Of a stretch of DNA of 64,000 nt, positions 60,630-64,000 are shown piece after piece (within the stretch, counting starts at the first letter, position 1; each line of letters begins with the position of its first letter). Location: assembly GCF_900111355.1 (NCBI RefSeq), contig NZ_FOHA01000004.1, positions 78,256 through 142,255 of the forward strand, given 5' to 3'. Both the position numbers and the translations under genes were made by a program. Under the pieces are notes generated by a model that worked only from the letters and a program-made list of their open reading frames with translations, ran no database searches and was not told where the DNA came from. The DNA comes from Isobaculum melis (lineage in GTDB: Bacteria; Bacillota; Bacilli; Lactobacillales; Carnobacteriaceae).

Positions 60630-63221
60630 ATGGCTAAAGCAAAAGTAGAAGAGACAAACAATGTTCAAAAAATGATTGATGAGTTAGCAGCAAAAGGACA
60701 AAAAGCCTTGAAAGCAATGGAAGATTTTACACAAGAGCAAGTAGATCACATTGTGCATCAAATGGCACTAGCTGGCTTAGAACATCATATGCCCCTAGCA
60801 AAAATGGCAGTTGAAGAAACTGGCCGTGGTATCTATGAAGATAAATGTATTAAAAATATGTATGCAACTGAGTATATTTGGAATTCTATTAAACATAATA
60901 AAACAGTAGGTGTTATTAACGAAGATAAACAAAAAGGCTTGATTGAAGTCGCAGAACCTGTGGGCGTTGTTTGTGGGGTAACACCTGTCACAAACCCAAC
61001 TTCAACAACATTATTTAAAGCCATTATTTCAATGAAAACACGTAACCCAATTATTTTTGCTTTCCATCCATCAGCTCAAAAATGTTCATCCGAAGCTGCC
61101 CGTATTGTACGTGATGCAGCGATTGCAGCTGGTGCTCCTGAGGATTGTGTTCAATGGGTTGAAACACCATCAATTGAAGCAACAAGCTTACTAATGAACC
61201 ATTCAGATGTAGCGATTGTTTTAGCAACAGGTGGCGGTGCAATGGTTAAATCAGCTTACTCAACTGGTAAACCTGCATTAGGCGTAGGACCTGGTAATGT
61301 TCCTAGTTATATTGAAAAATCAGCTAAAGTAAAACGTGCTGTGAATGATGTGATTCTTTCTAAATCATTTGATAATGGGATGATTTGTGCTTCTGAGCAA
61401 GCTGTGATTGTCGATCAAGAAATCTATGCTGAAGTCAAAGCTGAATTTGAAAAACATCAAGTTTATATTGTGAAAAAAGCAGAATTGAAAAAATTAGAAG
61501 ATGCAGTAATGAACGAAGGCAAATATGCTGTTAATCCTAAAATTGTTGGAAACTCAGCAGAAGATATTGCAAAATCAGCAGGGATTAAAGTACCAGCTGG
61601 AACTAAAATTCTGATTGCTGAATTAGATGGCGCAGGAGAAAAATATCCATTGTCACGTGAAAAATTATCTCCAGTCTTAGCAATGATTAAATCAACTAGT
61701 AAAGAACATGCTTTTGAATTATGTGAAACAATGCTTGAATTAGGTGGTTTAGGTCACTCAGCAGCGATTCATACATTAGATGATAGCATTGCTCGTGAGT
61801 TTGGTGTGAAAATGAAAGCCTGTCGTATCTTGGTTAATTCTCCAACAGCCCAAGGTGGAATTGGTGATTTATACAATGAAATGATTCCTTCATTAACGCT
61901 AGGCTGTGGTTCATATGGTAAAAACTCTGTCTCTAAAAACGTTTCAGCAATCAATCTATTAAACGTTAAGACAATCGCGAATAGGAGAAATAATATGCAA
62001 TGGTTCAGACTTCCTTCAAAAATTTACTTTGAAAAATCATCCGTTCAATATTTACAAAAAATGGAAAATGTAGAACGTGTCTTCCTAGTATGTGACCCAG
62101 GAATGGTTCAATTTGGTTATGCTGAATTAGTGATGAATGAATTGCGTCAACGTAAAAATAACGTTGTGATTGAAGTGTTCTCAAATGTAGAACCTAACCC
62201 ATCTTCAAATACTGTGATGGCAGGAACAAATGCCATGCTGGACTTTAAACCAGATACAATTATTGCACTTGGTGGTGGTTCAGCAATGGATGCTGCTAAA
62301 GGCATGTGGTTATTCTATGAAAAACCAGAAACAGAATTCTTTGGTGCTAAACAAAAATTCTTAGATATCAGAAAACGTACGTATAAAATTCCAGCGTTAA
62401 CACAAACTAAATTTGTTTGTATTCCAACAACATCTGGTACTGGTTCAGAAGTCACACCATTTGCGGTTATTACAGATAGTGAAACACATGTGAAATACCC
62501 ATTAGCAGATTATGCATTAACACCTGATGTGGCAATTATTGATCCGCAATTTGTCATGAGTGTGCCTAAATCAGTTACAGCAGATACAGGAATGGACGTC
62601 TTAACACATGCGATTGAATCTTATGTATCTGTCATGGCAAGTGATTATACTCGTGGCTTGAGCTTACAAGCGATTAAATTAGTCTTTGAAAACTTACGTG
62701 ATTCTTATAATGTAGCCAATGAAGAAGCAAGAGAAAAAATGCATAACGCATCAACAATGGCAGGGATGGCTTTTGCCAATGCTTTCCTAGGAATTAACCA
62801 CTCTATCGCTCATAAAATTGGTGGAGAGTACAATATTCCTCATGGTCGTACAAACGCAATTTTAATGCCACATGTTATCCGTTACAATGCAAAAGATCCT
62901 TCAAAACATGCATTGTTCCCTAAATATGAATTCTTCCGTGCAGATGAAGATTATGCAGATATTGCAAGATTTATGGGCTTCAAAGGCAATACAACAGCCG
63001 AATTAGTGGAAGCACTTGTTCAAGAAATCATTCAATTAGGAAAAGATATCAATATTGATATGAGCTTGAAAGCACAAGGTGTTTCTAAGAAAACCTTAGA
63101 TAGTACTGTGGATAAAATGGCTGAGTTAGCATTTGAAGATCAATGTACAACTGCAAACCCTAAAGAGCCTTTAATCAGTGAATTGAAACAAATTATTATT
63201 GAAGCTTATCAAGGTGAATAA
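60630..63221 (+). CDS. adhE: Bifunctional aldehyde-alcohol dehydrogenase AdhE
   Basis: 863 residues. Turns acetyl-CoA to ethanol in two NADH-using steps. The N-terminal aldehyde half has VCGVTPVTNPTSTTLFK and the catalytic Cys in NGMICASEQAVIV. The linker and the Fe-dependent alcohol half follow: IALGGGSAMDAAKGMW, PTTSGTGSEVTPFAVI, DVLTHAIESYVS and GINHSIAHKIGGEYNIPHGRTNAI (iron ligands). AdhE forms spirosome filaments. Two Rex sites indicate derepression when NADH builds up. Confidence 0.98.
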   Translation: MAKAKVEETNNVQKMIDELAAKGQKALKAMEDFTQEQVDHIVHQMALAGLEHHMPLAKMAVEETGRGIYEDKCIKNMYATEYIWNSIKHNKTVGVINEDKQKGLIEVAEPVGVVCGVTPVTNPTSTTLFKAIISMKTRNPIIFAFHPSAQKCSSEAARIVRDAAIAAGAPEDCVQWVETPSIEATSLLMNHSDVAIVLATGGGAMVKSAYSTGKPALGVGPGNVPSYIEKSAKVKRAVNDVILSKSFDNGMICASEQAVIVDQEIYAEVKAEFEKHQVYIVKKAELKKLEDAVMNEGKYAVNPKIVGNSAEDIAKSAGIKVPAGTKILIAELDGAGEKYPLSREKLSPVLAMIKSTSKEHAFELCETMLELGGLGHSAAIHTLDDSIAREFGVKMKACRILVNSPTAQGGIGDLYNEMIPSLTLGCGSYGKNSVSKNVSAINLLNVKTIANRRNNMQWFRLPSKIYFEKSSVQYLQKMENVERVFLVCDPGMVQFGYAELVMNELRQRKNNVVIEVFSNVEPNPSSNTVMAGTNAMLDFKPDTIIALGGGSAMDAAKGMWLFYEKPETEFFGAKQKFLDIRKRTYKIPALTQTKFVCIPTTSGTGSEVTPFAVITDSETHVKYPLADYALTPDVAIIDPQFVMSVPKSVTADTGMDVLTHAIESYVSVMASDYTRGLSLQAIKLVFENLRDSYNVANEEAREKMHNASTMAGMAFANAFLGINHSIAHKIGGEYNIPHGRTNAILMPHVIRYNAKDPSKHALFPKYEFFRADEDYADIARFMGFKGNTTAELVEALVQEIIQLGKDINIDMSLKAQGVSKKTLDSTVDKMAELAFEDQCTTANPKEPLISELKQIIIEAYQGE

Positions 63222-63230
63222 AAAGGAAAG

Positions 63231-63252
63231 GGCCTCGTTGAGGCTTTTTTTC
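63231..63252 (+). terminator. Terminator after adhE
   Basis: GGCCTC pairs with GAGGCT around GTT, followed by T7. Confidence 0.75.
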
Positions 63253-63321
63253 TTTATTGATAAAGAGAGCTAAAGAATGTTAGAATAACAGAGCAATGTA
63301 CATTCATTAGGAGGAGAGCAA

Positions 63322-63837
63322 ATGGCAAAAGAGTTGATAGAAACTAAATTACTAGGTACATTAACCTATGATACAGAAGAAGGATTAGCAATGGATAAAA
63401 GAGATGCAACATTCCAATTAGGAGGACAAGACATTACGATTGATTTGGATATGCATGAGGGCATTACTTTATTAGAAGATTATCAAAGTATTGCAATGTT
63501 AGTAGAGCAGTTTCCAAAGCTTTATGCTGAAGCAAAGACTTATCTTTTAGCGCAAATGGCTGAAGAAAATGGAACCATTGAGTATTATTTTGAATTCCAT
63601 TTGGAAGAACTAACAGAAGAAACACTCGCACATTTAAAAGTAGATTCAGTGGATCAAGTTACGAATCAATTACTGATTGAAAATTTAATTCTTTCTGGAG
63701 CCTGGTTTTCTTTAGACAAAAATAATGGACTAGAATTAACCTTTGATTTTAAATTAGTACCAGAATTTAGTGATGAGCTACTAGTTGTTCGATTTGATAG
63801 GACAGGGAAAATCCTTTATGTTAGTCATGAAAGCTAA
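63322..63837 (+). CDS. DUF2004-like protein
   Basis: 171 residues, acidic, cytosolic. The start KELIETKLLGTLTYDTEEGLAMDKRDATFQLGGQDITIDLDM resembles DUF2004 proteins (often found near immunity or orphan loci). LLVVRFDRTGKILYVSHES closes it. No catalytic motif. RBS AGGAGAG. Family assignment by pattern only. Confidence 0.6.
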   Translation: MAKELIETKLLGTLTYDTEEGLAMDKRDATFQLGGQDITIDLDMHEGITLLEDYQSIAMLVEQFPKLYAEAKTYLLAQMAEENGTIEYYFEFHLEELTEETLAHLKVDSVDQVTNQLLIENLILSGAWFSLDKNNGLELTFDFKLVPEFSDELLVVRFDRTGKILYVSHES

Positions 63838-63844
63838 GTTGAGT

Positions 63845-63873
63845 TTGACAAATAAAAAAAGCCGTGATATGCT
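63845..63873 (+). promoter_or_regulatory. Promoter of the gene at the right edge
   Basis: TTGACA (63,845-63,850), 17 bases, TATGCT (63,868-63,873). Confidence 0.7.
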
Positions 63874-63912
63874 GATAAACGATTTTACATAATAAAGAAA
63901 GGGGTGAGCAAA

Positions 63913-64000
63913 ATGAAACAAACAAGCAAATTATCCATCACTAAAAATTCAAAGATTGATGAAAAAGTAATTGAATGGGCAATAAAGGCTAAACAAGCCA
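63913..64000 (+). CDS. Start of an unidentified gene, cut by the window edge
   Basis: ATG 63913 with AAAGGGGTGA upstream and its own promoter. The 29 visible codons (MKQTSKLSITKNSKIDEKVI onward) are hydrophilic and lysine-rich with no signal peptide. Too short to identify. Confidence 0.6.
   Translation, partial: MKQTSKLSITKNSKIDEKVIEWAIKAKQA

Overview
The window is an AT-rich, gene-dense stretch of a low-GC Gram-positive chromosome. Its gene content points to Lactobacillales, probably near Enterococcaceae (Enterococcus/Vagococcus-like). The supporting markers are the fused glutathione enzyme GshF, a Rex-controlled AdhE, GlnR-GlnA, EzrA, ComN, two tRNA-synthetase T-boxes and a sortase-type LPHTG protein. 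The genus call is inference from gene content only. I see no rRNA, tRNA, insertion sequence, prophage or CRISPR array.

Region 1 (1-7,176) is the most unusual. It is a co-directional set of eight genes: an ER-type SipW-like signal peptidase, two BsaA-like matrix proteins, one LPHTG-anchored TasA-like protein, one small CalY/TasA-like protein, a long coiled-coil protein with a DivIVA-like tail, a GH73-LysM cell-wall hydrolase and an Hpr/ScoC-type MarR regulator. It reads as a secreted-fibre or biofilm-matrix system with its own peptidase, a wall anchor, a wall remodeller and a regulator. An 11-base motif just upstream of it recurs twice, and nowhere else that I saw, in front of a 991-residue secreted protein of unknown function at 42,652-45,627. 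That links the two loci.

Region 2 (7,188-23,000) holds an SH3b-amidase, a ROK kinase, the T-box-controlled hisS-aspS operon (specifier GACAC, readable as Asp or His), sppA plus an RDD protein, a minus-strand 6S RNA gene beside rarA, lrgAB with an Rrf2 regulator, a lipoprotein/PH-domain pair, a MazG-like protein and gshF.

Region 3 (22,751-32,600) holds glnRA with a GlnR box, a MazG-like pyrophosphatase, lexA with tandem SOS-like boxes, mscL, a MerR-glycosyltransferase operon with a 19-bp-spacer promoter, a membrane-protein gene frameshifted at a 7-base homopolymer, rpsD with a structured leader, a free-methionine sulfoxide reductase, ezrA and an unidentified small RNA converging on ezrA.

Region 4 (32,690-46,310) holds a structured leader followed by iscS-like and thiI, an amidohydrolase, rex (with a perfect Rex operator), tpx, valS with a Val T-box, a DUF4304-like gene, the large secreted protein and a ClbS/DfsB protein.

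Region 5 (46,430-64,000) holds ruvA-mgsA-ruvB-queA, an alpha/beta hydrolase, an HXXEE protein, a TetR regulator, a CLC-F type fluoride exporter under a fluoride riboswitch, an Eis-like acetyltransferase, an SDR, a VanZ-RDD protein, tgt-yajC, comN, a phosphoglycerate-mutase-like lipoprotein, adhE flanked by two Rex operators, a DUF2004-like protein and the start of a further gene cut by the window edge.

All calls rest on reading motifs by eye. No database search or folding program was run.
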